64,000 nucleotides of DNA from JAEULH01 sp963746275. GTDB taxonomy: Bacteria > Pseudomonadota > Alphaproteobacteria > Rhodospirillales > Defluviicoccaceae. The stretch spans positions 11,591 through 75,590 of the forward strand of contig CAVVAX010000032.1 in the NCBI GenBank assembly GCA_963746275.1, in the 5' to 3' direction. The number at the start of each line of letters is the position of its first letter. Position 1 is the first letter of the stretch. Below, piece by piece: positions 48,045 through 58,990 of the stretch. The notes under the pieces were generated by a model that had not been told where the DNA came from, made no database searches, and saw only the letters and a program-made list of their open reading frames with translations. Both the position numbers and the translations under genes were made by a program.

Positions 48045-48632
48045 CTATCTTGCGGCCGCGGCCGCTTGTATCGGCAGCAGGCGCGCGGCGTAGGCGCGCA
48101 GCGGCGCCTCCAGTGCTTCGGCGGGCGTACCCTCAGTACCTGCCTGCGATGCCGGGCCGGCGCTGCTTGCGTCGATGACGGCAACGTCGGCGGCCTCGCC
48201 GCTTGCCGCGTGGATGACGTCCACCAGGATCCTCGCCCGGTCGGGCCCGGCCAACCAGGCGCCGTCATGGTCCTCCCAGCGAAGGATGCTGGGCCGGATC
48301 AGGTAGGTGAAGCCGCCGGCCCTCGCCTCGGCCAGCGCCGCCCTCGGCGACTGCTCCTCTGCGGCAACCTCGATGCGGCCGAGGCGGGAGGAGAGGGCAT
48401 TGGCGATGCGCTCGGCAACGTCCCGGCCGGAGCCGGTATAAACCCTTGTTCCAAAGCGGCCGTCCTCGGGAACGGCGACGTAGGCTGTGGCCGTGGGTGA
48501 TAGGTTCTGCGCGGCGGCCGCGGTCGCGTCAGCACCCGGCCCGGCGCAGCCGGCGGCCGAGGCGAGACAGGCGAAAGCAGTGGCCGTGGCAAGGCGAGTA
48601 CGCCCGAGCGTCCGCGCCTTCGTGCCGCGCAA
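48045..48632 (-). CDS. DUF4823-type lipoprotein
   Basis: About 195 residues from a TTG at 48632 with AAGG upstream; an ATG at 48785 in frame would add a non-conserved, Pro-rich stretch. A basic n-region and hydrophobic core end in a lipobox (SAAGC). The body, AYVAVPEDGRFGTRVYTGSG then VAERIANALSSRLGRIEV and LIRPSILRWEDH, fits the DUF4823 family of lipoproteins with an unknown role. Convergent with the acetyltransferase gene. Confidence 0.7.
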   Translation of the reverse strand: MRGTKARTLGRTRLATATAFACLASAAGCAGPGADATAAAAQNLSPTATAYVAVPEDGRFGTRVYTGSGRDVAERIANALSSRLGRIEVAAEEQSPRAALAEARAGGFTYLIRPSILRWEDHDGAWLAGPDRARILVDVIHAASGEAADVAVIDASSAGPASQAGTEGTPAEALEAPLRAYAARLLPIQAAAAAR

Positions 48633-48749
48633 CGACAGGCCTTGAAGCGACGGAAATGGGGGCAACGGCAACAAAACCTCCGATGCGCGGGGCTCTCGGT
48701 CCCCGCCGGACGGAGGGTATCGCTTGCCGGTGCTTGGCTCAACATGATT

Positions 48750-48763
48750 AACCCAAATGGGGT
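48750..48763 (-). promoter_or_regulatory. Palindrome matching the one in the exopolysaccharide promoter
   Basis: On the minus strand the sequence reads ACCCCATTTGGGTT, nearly the same as AACCCATTTGGGGT in the promoter spacer at 18671-18684. It is preceded by TTGA, so it also overlaps a -35-like TTGACC. It lies about 120 bases before the DUF4823 lipoprotein start. Confidence 0.35.
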
Positions 48764-48889
48764 CAATAGACGAAGAACACGCCACGGAGACCTGCGGGCT
48801 CGGGCTATCGCGCGGCGAAGTGCACCATTGTGGACGCTACCGGGATAGACGGGCGGATTGTGCCTGGGTCCGCCCCGCCCAGGGCAGGG

Positions 48890-49009
48890 TTACAACGGCA
48901 TGGTGCCGTAAAGCAGGACAACGAGAAGAAGAGTTGCAATCGCCAGAGGGGCAGCAAATTCCTTGAGGATCGTCTTGAGCAGGGGGCCTCGTGTAACGGT
49001 CTTTTCCAT
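48890..49009 (-). CDS. Very small single-span membrane protein (39 residues)
   Basis: ATG at 49009 with AAGAGG eight bases upstream; 39 codons; TAA at 48890-48892. The product starts with a short basic part MEKTVTRGPLLKTILKEF, followed by one hydrophobic helix (about residues 19-35, PLAIATLLLVVLLYG), ending TMPL. Charge distribution predicts N-in topology. Small single-span proteins of this form often regulate or stabilise membrane complexes. I do not recognise a family. Good ribosome site and clean hydrophobic profile make a chance frame unlikely. Confidence 0.6.
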   Translation of the reverse strand: MEKTVTRGPLLKTILKEFAAPLAIATLLLVVLLYGTMPL

Positions 49010-49469
49010 CGTGGTTGCCTCTTAAAGTCTCCGACCTCCACCCAGTCCCGCACCTCTACGCATCATCCATCGCCTCGGTTCACTGGTTTCACGATGATGT
49101 CTCGGCCCACCGTCCCGGCGGACCCCACGCGCGAGAACCCTCGCGACCGCCGCTGACTTCCCAGGCTGGGAAGCCGCCCCACAGCGCGCCGCAACATCAC
49201 ATAAACCCTGTATCGAGATCACTGCTTGCCGAACCGTTAATGGTCCGTTGCAATGGATCACACTATAAACCTTTAGCGGGAGATTTTCTAAGTCTCCCCA
49301 GGGACGGTGTTGCGATTGCGCAGGCCGTGTTGGAAACGCGCAACACCCGCTTTAGCGAGTGAGGCAGACCGTCTGGCTGGGCGGCCGACTATCGACCTGG
49401 GCGCGGATGCCACGGGCAGACTGGATAGCCGCTTAATCGATCAGGGGCCTGCAGATCAGGCACGACGGC
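49010..49469. other. Non-coding stretch
   Basis: About 460 bases with no gene I can support. Composition falls locally (about 49195-49290 is AT-richer), suggesting promoter or leader sequence for the small membrane protein on the left strand. No clear terminator or repeat seen. Confidence 0.4.
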
Positions 49470-49706
49470 GTCTCTGAATGGCATCGACGCGCAGGCAGCG
49501 CTTGCCCACACCTTCGCGCTGGCCTACGAAGGTCGGTGCCGCAAGGATCAACCCGGCGGTAATGCCGGTGACGGGCCAGCAGCCTGCGCGTTTGCGCCTA
49601 ATTCCGGAATGGTTGGTGGCACCGGGCGAAAAGCTCCACCTTCAGCGGCTATGCCGTCCCACTTGGTCACCGCGAGGGCGAGCCCTACATGCACCTCCGG
49701 CAATGA
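49470..49706 (+). pseudogene. Possible decayed coding remnant
   Basis: Protein-like segments appear in three successive frames. First NGIDAQAALAHTFALAYEG, then MPVTGQQ...LIPEWLVAPGEKLHL, then SGYAVPLGHREGEPYMHLRQ followed by a stop at 49704. The order and continuity suggest the end of one gene broken by several base changes or errors. I cannot name a family. It lies upstream of the broken flippase. Confidence 0.3.
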
Positions 49707-49801
49707 GAAACGAGGCACACGACGTGATGAGGCCGCGGGCAAGCAGACGCCACTGCGGACGCTTCTCGGACGACGGCACCGCGCAACGGAGTGGATCGCG
49801 T

Positions 49802-51254
49802 GAACTCGCCGCATGAACGTACGTCGACGCTCTCGCGGCGCGCCTCTGCGTTCGCGAGAGAACAATCCGTGGCTCCAGGCCATCTTCCCCTCGACCCTCT
49901 CATCGCTGGCTGAGCAACCCGGCCCTGATCAGGTACATCGTGGTCGGCGCGCGCTCTGGCGCCAGCATTGCGGACCAAGGCGCGGCAGCGGCAGTCAGCT
50001 TTCTCGCCAGCATCCTCATCGGCCGCGAGCTCGGCACCGAGGCGCTCGGCATCTACGCCATTACCAACGTGTTCGTCTCGTTGATCCGGACCCTGCAGGA
50101 TTGCCTGGTGCTCGAGCCGATGGCCGTCTACGGACCCAGACGTACGCCCGAGGAGCGTTCTCGGTACACCGGCTTTCTGCTCGGCCTCGAAACAGGGTGG
50201 GTCGGCTTGCTGACGACGCTGCTCGCCGCGGGCTCCGCGATCGCCTGGTCGACTCGGAAATGTCGACGCAAAGCTCTTTCACGCGATCGCAGCGAGCTGC
50301 GGCTTTTCCTTCATCTTTTGCTTCTTGTACTTCCGCAGCGCCAGTTCTACGTCGAGCTGCGCCAGTTCCGCGCCCTGGCGCAGTCGCTGACCTACCTGTT
50401 TCTCGTCGTTGCTGCGTTCGCCTCGTTGTTTTTCTTCGAGGGCTGGAGCGTCGTCCACGTTTACATCCTGCTCGCCCTGTGCAGCGCGGTGGCCTGCATC
50501 GTCGGGCGCGATCGCGGAAACCACCGCTTCTCGCGGCCGACGCGCGCCGAGATATCAGACGCTACGGCGGGGAGCACTGGTCCTTCGGCAAATGGATGTT
50601 GCTCGAAGTTCCCCTCGGCCTGGCCACGTACCAGGGATACTTCTTCGTCATCGGCGCGGCGGTCTCGACCGAAGCTGCCGGCCTGCTGAAGGCGACGGAA
50701 GCATTGGTTGCTCCCTTCGCGCAGATTGCCATGGGCATGCGCTTGATGCTGATCCCAATGGCCTCGCGCGACGTGGATGTGACTGTCGCCTCCCGCAGCA
50801 ACTGAAGTACGCGCTTCGCCTGTCGGTTCCGCTGATGGGCATGGCAACGGTTTACGCTGTTGCTGTCTTCTTCGGCGGCGAGTTCGCGCTAAAGGCTCTG
50901 TTCGGGGAGCAGATCGAAGGGGCGTTTCCCCTGGTGCCGATCATGGCGTTGATGCCGTTCATGATGGCCTCTCCATTGCCAGCAGCCATCATCCTGTCGG
51001 TGCTGCGCCGGACCAACATGCGCTTCATCAGCGCCTGCTTCGCTTGCGCCGGGACCTTGCTGATCGGGCCGCCGCTGGTTTGGAAGCACGGACTTATCGG
51101 CGGCGCGCTCGCGCTGGTGCTGACCCAGGTCCTGTACACGATCGGCTACTGGGGCTGCCTATTCTGGCTGCTGCGCCGCGAGCGGCGAGCCAGCGCGCTG
51201 CATACGGCGCCGTCACATGGAGCATCCAGCGATTGCTCAGCAAGCAACGTTTAG
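49802..51254 (+). pseudogene. Polysaccharide flippase (Wzx-like), broken by several frameshifts
   Basis: Hydrophobic segments of an oligosaccharide flippase are spread over three frames. They include LSNPALIRYIVVGARSGASI, ILIGRELGTEALGIYAITNV, a stretch around 50240-50330 in a third frame (FHAIAASCGFSFIFCFLYF), QRQFYVELRQFRALAQ, then YGGEHWSFGKWMLLEV, AAGLLKATEALVAPFAQIAM and finally LKYALRLSVPLMGMATVYAV to a stop at 51254. At least four breaks (~49900, ~50250-50330, ~50545, ~50790) are needed. The start is probably the GTG at 49802 if the first break is repaired, otherwise the GTG at 49940. Twelve or so helices in total. Four breaks in 1.4 kb exceed the window average, so real decay is possible. 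Confidence 0.65.
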
Positions 51255-51438
51255 CCTGGGCCGGAACGGGTGCCCTATTTTCTTCCCGCTGCGGCGCGCG
51301 AGCAAAGTAGTGTCTGTCAATGATGATGTTCTCTTTCAGTACATCTATAGTGTTCGCTCGCAGCAATGAAGCCTCATTCTAGTGGCACGTTGCATCGTCG
51401 TAATTGCTTGCCTTCGCCAGAAACGGACATATCGCTAG

Positions 51439-52563
51439 ATGAATTGCCATTTGATGTGCTGCGGGGATGCCACCGATCTCGATACGTTCAGCAACACACC
51501 ATACTTCCTGTTGCAAGCGGGCATGCAGTCCGGCCTGTTGCAGGCGGGCGTCGCCCTTCATCCAGAAAAACTCCTCGTCAGGGCGAGGCTTTGGAATTTG
51601 ATCCAGGTTGCGCGCAGTGGCAAGGCGGGCGGGTTCCAGTATAGCCGCAGCTTCAATGAGACCATAGTGAAGCAGGCACGGTTCGGCGACCAGCCGCTTG
51701 CCGTCTTGAGCCTTTTTCCCTTACTGCCGCCGGCGCCATGGCCGCCGAGCTGGCAGGTCGATTTCTACGTTGATGCCACTACGAAGCAGGTTTTTGAAGA
51801 CTACGGCGCCGGAACGCGCATCGGCGAGCACGTGAAGCAGGCCGCGCTGAAGCGGGAGCAGCAGGCTTATCGGCAGGCCGGCGTTGTGATCTGCATGTGC
51901 CAGTGGGCAGCTGATTCGGTGGTTCGCGACTACGGCATCGACCCAGCGAAGGTCCACGTCGTTGTCGGCGGCGCCAACTTCGATGAGGGAAGCCTCGAGA
52001 ACCTTGCCATTAGCGCCCCCCCCTCTCCCCCAACCGCCGAGCGGCCACTGCGCCTCGGCCTCCTCGGGAAGTACTGGGAGCGCAAGGGCGGGCCGTTCCT
52101 CCTCAAGCTGGTCGACGCCCTGGCCGAACGCGGGGTTCCCGCGGTGATCCGCGCCGTTGGCATTGACCCCGCCGTTCTGCCCGCCCACCCGCGGCTGCAA
52201 CCCCTCGGCTTCATCTCGAAGAAAACGGCTCTGCCCGACCTTGTTCGTGAGCTTCAGAGCTGGCACTTCGGCACACTCTTCTCCGAGGCCGAGGCGTCGC
52301 CGCGGTCCAACCTCGAATGCCTCCGCCTGGGCGTTCCCGTCATCACCCACGCCGTTGGTGGGATCGCCTCCACGCTGCCCGATGAGGGCTGCGGCAAGCT
52401 GTTTGCGGCCCATCCCGACCCGGCCGACGTGGCCGCGTGGGTCAAGGGGCGCCTGGATCCCTACGATGCCTATTTGGGTTGGCGCGCCGCGCTCGGCGAA
52501 CGCACGGACGAGTTCACCTGGGCCTCCGCCGTGCAACAAATGGCGCCATTGCTGAAGCGCTGA
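51439..52563 (+). CDS. Glycosyltransferase family 4 protein
   Basis: 374 residues, intact. A GT-B fold: the N-terminal half has FSNTPYFLLQAGMQSGLLQA and CQWAADSVVRDYGIDPAKVH with VVGGAN. The C-terminal half has LRLGLLGKYWERKGGPFLLK and the nucleotide-sugar binding region LFSEAEASPRSNLECLRLGV (E-x7-E) with VPVITHAVGGIA. It should add a sugar to a glycan or lipid carrier. With the flippase upstream it forms the visible end of a surface polysaccharide region. The 180 bases before it are AT-rich. Confidence 0.88.
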   Translation: MNCHLMCCGDATDLDTFSNTPYFLLQAGMQSGLLQAGVALHPEKLLVRARLWNLIQVARSGKAGGFQYSRSFNETIVKQARFGDQPLAVLSLFPLLPPAPWPPSWQVDFYVDATTKQVFEDYGAGTRIGEHVKQAALKREQQAYRQAGVVICMCQWAADSVVRDYGIDPAKVHVVVGGANFDEGSLENLAISAPPSPPTAERPLRLGLLGKYWERKGGPFLLKLVDALAERGVPAVIRAVGIDPAVLPAHPRLQPLGFISKKTALPDLVRELQSWHFGTLFSEAEASPRSNLECLRLGVPVITHAVGGIASTLPDEGCGKLFAAHPDPADVAAWVKGRLDPYDAYLGWRAALGERTDEFTWASAVQQMAPLLKR

Positions 52564-52686
52564 CAATCGATGAAGGCTGCGAAGCGGCGCATCGGCTTCA
52601 GCGGCGGCTCGTGAGCCATGGTCCACGCCTCAACGTTCCAGCAGAGCCGCGCAGAACCTTGATGAAGCTAACGGCCTTCCAGCCGC

Positions 52687-52763
52687 TGGCGCGCCCGAGA
52701 GGACTCGAACCCCTAACCTCCTGATCCGTAGTCAGGTGCTCTATCCAATTGAGCTACGGGCGC
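52687..52763 (-). tRNA. tRNA-Arg (anticodon ACG)
   Basis: On the minus strand a full cloverleaf is visible: acceptor GCGCCCG/CGGGCGC, D arm TAGCTCAATTGGATAGAGCA, anticodon stem CCTGA/TCAGG with loop CTACGGA (anticodon ACG), and T arm AGGGGTTCGAGTCCTCT. An encoded CCA follows the discriminator G. Anticodon ACG reads CGU, CGC and CGA after A-to-I editing. tRNA genes are common integration sites; the large defence-type gene begins about 1 kb away. Confidence 0.95.
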
Positions 52764-53015
52764 GTACTGCGTGCCGGCCGGCGACGGAGGCGGGAGCCTA
52801 CCGCAACACCGTGCGCGGCCGCAAGACCATCGCGCGCCGCCTGTCGAGGAGAACCGGCCGGCGCCCTCGGACGCTGCCGCCGCTCGTCGCCCCGCTCATG
52901 GCGTTAAGCCGTCGTTAACGCGTCGCCGGTTCTAATGACCAGCACGCCGGTCCCCAGCCGCGCCGCGAGCAGGGCATCTTCAGCGGAAATGCAGAGTCAG
53001 AGGCAATTGAGGATC

Positions 53016-53700
53016 ATGGTCCGCATCAGGAGTACGGCCGTGGCCGCCGCGGCGGTCCTGGCGCTGGCCGCCTGCGGCAGCATCGACGGATCGTCCCCCT
53101 GGCCGGGTGATCCCGGCGCCGCGATCGACTATGCAAGGTTTCCGCCTCCCCCTCCCATGCCTCCCATGCCGACCGGCCTGCCGGCAGGGCCGGTGGCGAG
53201 CGACGACGTCGCGCGCGAACTCGCCGGCCTTCGCGCGTCGTTGAAGCAGCTCTCCGCCGACATTGACGAAAGCCGCCGACACCTCGCAGACCTTCGAGGC
53301 CGAGGTCGACGGCGCCCGCGCCCGCATCGACAGCCTCCTCTTCGGGCAGGCTCCGGACAAGCCAAGCATGGCGCCGATCCCCGAGCAACGACCTGCGGAC
53401 CGCCGACCGCTGGTGCGCATCAGATGCGACGGCCCCCGCACCAACTATGCCGACGCGCTTGAAGAAGCAGTGGCCACGGCGCTGGCCCGGCTGCCGGACG
53501 CCGTCTTCGACCTGGTGGCGGTGATCCCGGCGGGAGCCGGAACTGAGCCGGCCGCGCAGGCCGACGGCGGGGCCCTGCTTTACGCGCAGGAGGTGATGGC
53601 GTCCCTGCTCGCGATGGGCATCGAGCCGGACCGGCTGTCGCTATCCTCGGCCACGGGCGACGGCACCACCGTGGACGAGATTCACCTCTACATCCGGTAA
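53016..53700 (+). CDS. Lipoprotein of unknown function (one frameshift)
   Basis: ATG 53016 with GAGGATC upstream. A lipobox LAAC follows a hydrophobic core (STAVAAAAVLALAAC). Next comes a Pro/Met-rich linker (RFPPPPPMPPMPTGLP) and a coiled-coil-like segment. The frame breaks near 53263-53285 and continues as TFEAEVDGARARIDSLLFG, then a folded C-terminal domain (PLVRIRCDGPRTNY, AVFDLVAVIPAGAG, MGIEPDRLSLSS) ending in VDEIHLYIR. About 225 residues when repaired. The C-terminal part has an OmpA-like feel by eye, without its peptidoglycan-binding motif. Probably envelope-associated. Confidence 0.65.
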
Positions 53701-53785
53701 CGCGCCGACACGCACGCCGCCCGATACGCGGCCATGCAGGCGAAGACCGTTCAGCGACCTTCTCACGCGCAAGAGAGCCGACATC

Positions 53786-56700
53786 GTGCCAAGCATCACA
53801 CCGTGCGAACAAGCCTTTCTCGCGCAGTCTATCGAGCGTCTGCGGTCGAAGCTGATCGACCTGAGCAAGAAGAACCCGCTGATTTCGTTCAAGCACAGCG
53901 AGCGAGGCGCAAGCTTCGTGCGGGTCGTTGACGAGGATCCGGACGCGCTCTACCGGCAGCTTCGTATGGGCACGATGACGTTTGAGCCTCTTCCCGATCC
54001 GGAGGCACAACCGGCGGATGAGCGGACGCCCGAATTCAGGATGGCGCTCGAGCGCGCCAAACGAACTGACAAAGAGCACTTGAAAGCCGTCGCCGAGCTT
54101 GGCGAGGCGGAAGTGGACGAGGAAAAGGCGGATGAAATTGATCGCCGGCTGAGGACCCGCGTTCGCGCCGCCTTCGGCCTGCCGGGGCTGCACGCCGGTG
54201 GAAAGCTTGACATCCCCGCTTTCGCCAAGGCCCATGGCTTCGATCCCGGCTACGAGCTTGCCTGCAATACCGGGGTGGCGGCAAAGCACCTGACGGACAA
54301 CAAGATCCGAGTGCTCCACACCAAGTCGAGACTTGAAGCCAGGCTGCGCACAATCGCTGACCGGGCTCGCAGCGATGCCGCCGAGTTCGGCATCCACACG
54401 CTGCACATGGCGTTCGGCTTCATCGAGTGGTCCGAGGATGACGCATCCGCGGTTCTTCACCACGCCCCATTGCTGCTCTTGCCAGTTGCCCTCAGCAGGA
54501 AGCACGAGCGTGGCCACTATGTTTACCGGTTGTCCGCGGCCGACGAGGAGTTCACGATCAATTTCGCTCTGATGGAGCTCCTCAGGCAGAAATTTGCGGT
54601 TGAGCTACCTAAACTCGCGGAAGAGGACACGCCGGGCAGCTTCTTCGATAAGGTCACGGCCCTCCTCTCCGCCCTCCCCCGGCTCTGCCTCAGGCCTTTT
54701 GTCACCATCGCCATCGTCAGGTTCCATGGCATGGCGCTGTGGCGGGATCTGGACGCCACATCCTGGCCAGATGCAACAATACTCAACCATGCTACGCTCG
54801 CCCTTTTGCTTGGGCTCGTGGTAGCGATCATGGCGAGCGGTCATTTCCCCAGGATTACCCCATAGAAGATGAACAGAAGGGAACGAAGCCGCCGCCGGTC
54901 CTCATCCTCCCCGCCGATAGCTCGCAGCACTCGGCACTGGTCGATGCTCTTTCGGGGCAGTCTCTCGCCATCGAGGGACCGCCCGGTACGGGCAAGTCGC
55001 AGACCATCGCCAACCTGATCGCGGCTGCTCTAGACGAGGGAAAAAGGGTGCTGTTCTGCGCGGAGAAGCGCGCAGCCCTCGACGTTGTCGCCAAGCGACT
55101 GGAAGAGCGCGGCTTCGGACCTTTGATGCTGGAGCTTCACTCGGATAGAGCCTCAAAAGCGGAGGTGATCGCATCTTTGACCCGCAGGGAAAATGCGAGA
55201 GCTCCGGATGGGCAGACAGCGCTAAACCAGAAGCGGCAAGCATTCCGGCATCAGCGGGACACCTTGCGGCGCTACCTGAGCCTGCTACGCCAACCGGTAG
55301 GCGAGCTGGGCCAGCCGGTAAATGCCCTTCTCTGGCGCGCTCTCAAGCTGCGGAAGAGCCTGACGCCTCACCTTCCTCCTCGGTTTTGCGAACTGTCGGT
55401 TGATCAGCCTGCACGGATCACCGCTACCGAACTCGCCAAGGCACGTCAAGCACTGGACACCGTCGAAGAGGGCGCAGCACGGATTGAAGAGTCCTACGGG
55501 AACCTGACGAGTTCCCCTTGGCATTCGATTGCGGAACTTTGCCCAACGCCATTCGGGCAAGATAAGACCTTGCTCCAGTTAGGAGAGGTGCTGCGGGCTG
55601 CGGACGATCTACTATCCTTCGCCAAGGCCACGGAAACACGGCGCGGCTTCCGATTCCCGCTGTCGTGCCAGGACGCGGAACGGTGGCTCGCGGCATGGGC
55701 TGCACTGCCCCGCATCGGCTTGGAGACCAGCCCAGACAGGCTGCGGACGGCGCTACTCGCCCCGGATGACGTTCGGCGCCTGTGCAAGCTTCTGCGCGCC
55801 TACCATTCGACGTTCTCCAGCGTCATGGCTGATCTTGAGCAAGGAGCCGTCAGAGCAGCACACCTTGAACAGGTGCTTCGCACCCTCTTGCAATGCACGG
55901 ATGCCCAGCTTTGGGAACCGGCCGGCGCGCAGGCGTTGAAGCTTCACGCCGCACGGCTTGCGGACGCCGGGCCGTTCGACAGGGTATTCGGGAAAACGTA
56001 CAAGGCGTCGCGGGGGATCGCGCAAGCCATCTCGCTTGACCGGTCGCTCGAATAGATTCGCACTGGCTGAGCTCATGCGAAAGCTCGCCGCATGGCAAGA
56101 AGCAGCAGATGCCTTTAAGAACGACCCCCGGATGCGTCGGCTGTTTGGAGAGCGCTGGGCGGCTCCCGGCATACGTGGCGTCCATAATGCAGCCCAGCTG
56201 ATCGAGCAAGCAAAGAACTTTCTGCGCACTCCGAACATGACTGGCTTGGAGGCGCTACTTGCCTCAACGGGTGCCGGCGAAAGGACTACTGAGACGGAAT
56301 TAGAGCAGATCTTACGTCTGCACTTGCAACTTCGTGTGCCTCCAGATGGAAGGCCTTTCTGGTTTTGGTACAGCGGACCGGCCGAGGACCCAGATGCCCT
56401 GGAACGCGCGCTATCGTCAGCCGCGGCAATTGACGCAGCCGGCCTTCCAGACGAGGTCCGAGTTGCAGTTCACGCAGCGGATGATCCTCGGTTTGTCGTT
56501 GATGACCTGATCAAGCGGGCCGAGAAGGGGCGACCGCTTATTGACGATCTTCATCAGACCTGGGCGATATTCTGCAGCTCGATAAAGGCGGATCCTACCA
56601 CTTTCATCGGCGGCAGCCCGTTTGACTCTGCTCAATGGGGACACATCTCGGCACGGCTGCGGGCGGCCCGTGAAGACCGCGCGGGCATGCGCCTGCACGC

Positions 56701-58930
56701 CGAGTTCCTCAAGTACCTGAAGGCCGTGGACGAGGCAGGCCTTCGTTTCGTCTTCGACGCCTTTCTGCCGTTCGAACTGCCAGTCAAGCGTCTGGCTGAC
56801 GCGTATGAGCTGCTAGTGGTGGAAGGCTTGCTTAAGCAGTTCCTGCAAGCGGACGGCGGCTCCATCCAAGAGATTGGCGGCGCGACCTTGACGCGCGCCC
56901 AGGAGCAATTCCGGGAGCTTGATGCCGAGCTTTACCGGCTTGAAGCGGAGAGGATCGTCGGCAAGCGGCTGAACGATACGATTCCCGGTGGCATCGACTA
57001 CGGGCCAGTCGCCGGGTGGACCGAGCACGCGCTGATCAAGCGCGAGCTGCGCAAGCAGAACCACATACCGCTGCGCCAACTCATCGCCCGTGCGCCTGCC
57101 GCGCTGCAAGCGATGAAGCCTGTGTGGCTGATGTCACCGTTGTCTGTCGCCCAGTACCTGGTGCCTGGAGCGGCGTCATTCGACATGGTGATCATCGATG
57201 AAGCCTCGCAGATGAAGCCGGAGTTTGCCGTCGGTTCCATCGCGCGAGCTGCCCAAATCATCGTCGTCGGCGATCCGAAGCAACTGCCGCCGACCGACTT
57301 CTTCCAAGCGAAGGCGCCTGATCAGGACAGCGACGATCAGGAGGAAGCGGACGATGCGGATATCGAGTCCATTCTCGATCTTGCACTGGCGAGGCTCGAT
57401 CACGTACGCCGCCTGAGGTGGCACTATCGGTCACGTCATGCCTCGCTCATCGCCTTCTCCAACCGGACGTTCTACGACAGGGAGCTCGTCGTATTCCCTA
57501 ACCCGGCGGCCAACGACGACCTCCTCGGCGTTAAGCATGTCTACGTCGGCGGCAGTTACGAGAACCGAATGAATGAAAGAGAGGCAGAAGCCGTTATAGA
57601 CAAGGCCTGCAGCCTTATCTACGCGCGCCCTGAGCTGTCCATCGGTATCGTGACCATGAACAGCGCGCAACGCGACCTCATATTTAGCGCTTTTGAGCGG
57701 ATTGTCGAAGATGACGCAGAGGTACGGGAGTACGTCGAGAAACGAGAAAAAACCATAGAACCGTTCTTCATCAAGAATTTGGAGAACGTCCAGGGCGACG
57801 AGCGCGACATCATCATCATCTCTACGCTATGGGGACCTGCACCCGAGGCGCGCAAGGTTGTTCAGCGGTTTTGGCCGATCAACTCGAAGACCGGGCATCG
57901 TCGCCTCAACGTCCTGCTTACCCGAGCGAAGAGAGCGACCATCGTCGTCACGTCGCTGAAGCCAACGGACATCGTCCTCAACGCGACATCGTCGAGAGGG
58001 GTTCGCGCGCTCCGGGGCTTCCTTGACTATGCCGCTGGCGGTGCCGTGGTGGACGATGCGGCAGGAGGAGAGCCCGACAGCGACTTCGAAGAGTTTGTGG
58101 CCGACAGGCTGCGCGCGGCCGGTTACTCGGTCGTGCCGCAGGTGGGAGTCGAAGGCTTCCGTATCGACCTTGGCGTCAAGCACCCGGACTACCCAGGGAG
58201 CTTCATCGCGGGGATCGAATGCGATGGCGCGAGATACCACTCCGGGCTCACGGTGCGCGATCGCGACCGCATCCGCCAAGACGTTCTGGAAGGGCTCGGC
58301 TGGCGGATTTATCGGGTGTGGTCCACCGACTGGTTCAACGATGACGATCACGAAACCGAGCGGCTATTACACTGGCTTGACGAACAGCAGCAGGCAGCGG
58401 CCGCAGCCTATGCAGCAGCACAGGAACCGGCGTCGGAGGCCTCTTCCGGACCCTATTCTGACGCGTCCAGCGAGCCCCATGCGGAAACAAGGCCGCATCC
58501 CGGTGCAGAACCTGAGATGCAGGCGGCCAAATCCGCTGACAAGCATCCCCCGGCGTCCACATCGGCTGATGCTGGCGTCGTAGGAGGCTCGCTCCGACGC
58601 CGAGACGGGGTGCCTTCAACCGTTACGCCCGAAGGGCGCCGACACCGCGTCGATGACATCGACTTCTACGAACCGTGGCCGGGGCACTATGATGTCTGGA
58701 TAAGCGGCCAGAAGGTCGGCGAGGTCGAGCGGATGAAGACCGGTTTGCCACCGTCACACGCACTGAGCCGGCCACAGTATCAGGCGACATTTTGTGCTAG
58801 TGACGAGTGGCTCAACTACGAGAACATTTACGATGCCGTTCGAGCGGTCGCTCGAACAGCATGGCAGGTGCTATCTGAAGAGCGTTCCACTGAACGAAAA
58901 GCGTTGGGCCTGCCGCCGGCCATGCTGTAA
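53786..58930 (+). CDS. DUF4011-helicase-Vsr/DUF559-like fusion, probable anti-phage defence protein (two frameshifts)
   Basis: About 1,710 residues when two breaks (54805-54830 and 56035-56055) are repaired. An N-terminal DUF4011-type region (FLAQSIERLRSKLIDLSKKN, then LRTIADRARSDAAEFGIHTL, FGFIEWSEDD) precedes a superfamily-1 helicase. Walker A is GPPGTGKSQT; CAEKRAALDVV, VIIDEASQMKP, VVGDPKQLPPT, WHYRSRHASLI and LNVLLTRAKRATIVV follow. Next is a PD-(D/E)xK nuclease of Vsr/DUF559 type (FRIDLGVKHP, GIECDGARYH, RDRDRIRQDVLEGLGW, RVWSTDWF), then a Pro/Ala/Ser linker and a small C-terminal domain (~1,600-1,710). This domain order matches the single-gene DUF4011-helicase-Vsr defence system I recall from surveys (Hhe). 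GTG start. Confidence 0.8.
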
Positions 58931-58990
58931 GCATCGGGGCCGCGGCGGCTGGCTGGCGGACAAACCGCAACAGGCGAAGGGAGGGCCGGG

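Noticed and set aside
49478..49816. 112-codon plus-strand frame taken as one gene
   Set aside because: Only its middle looks protein-like, and the continuation is better in other frames; reported as a possible remnant instead.
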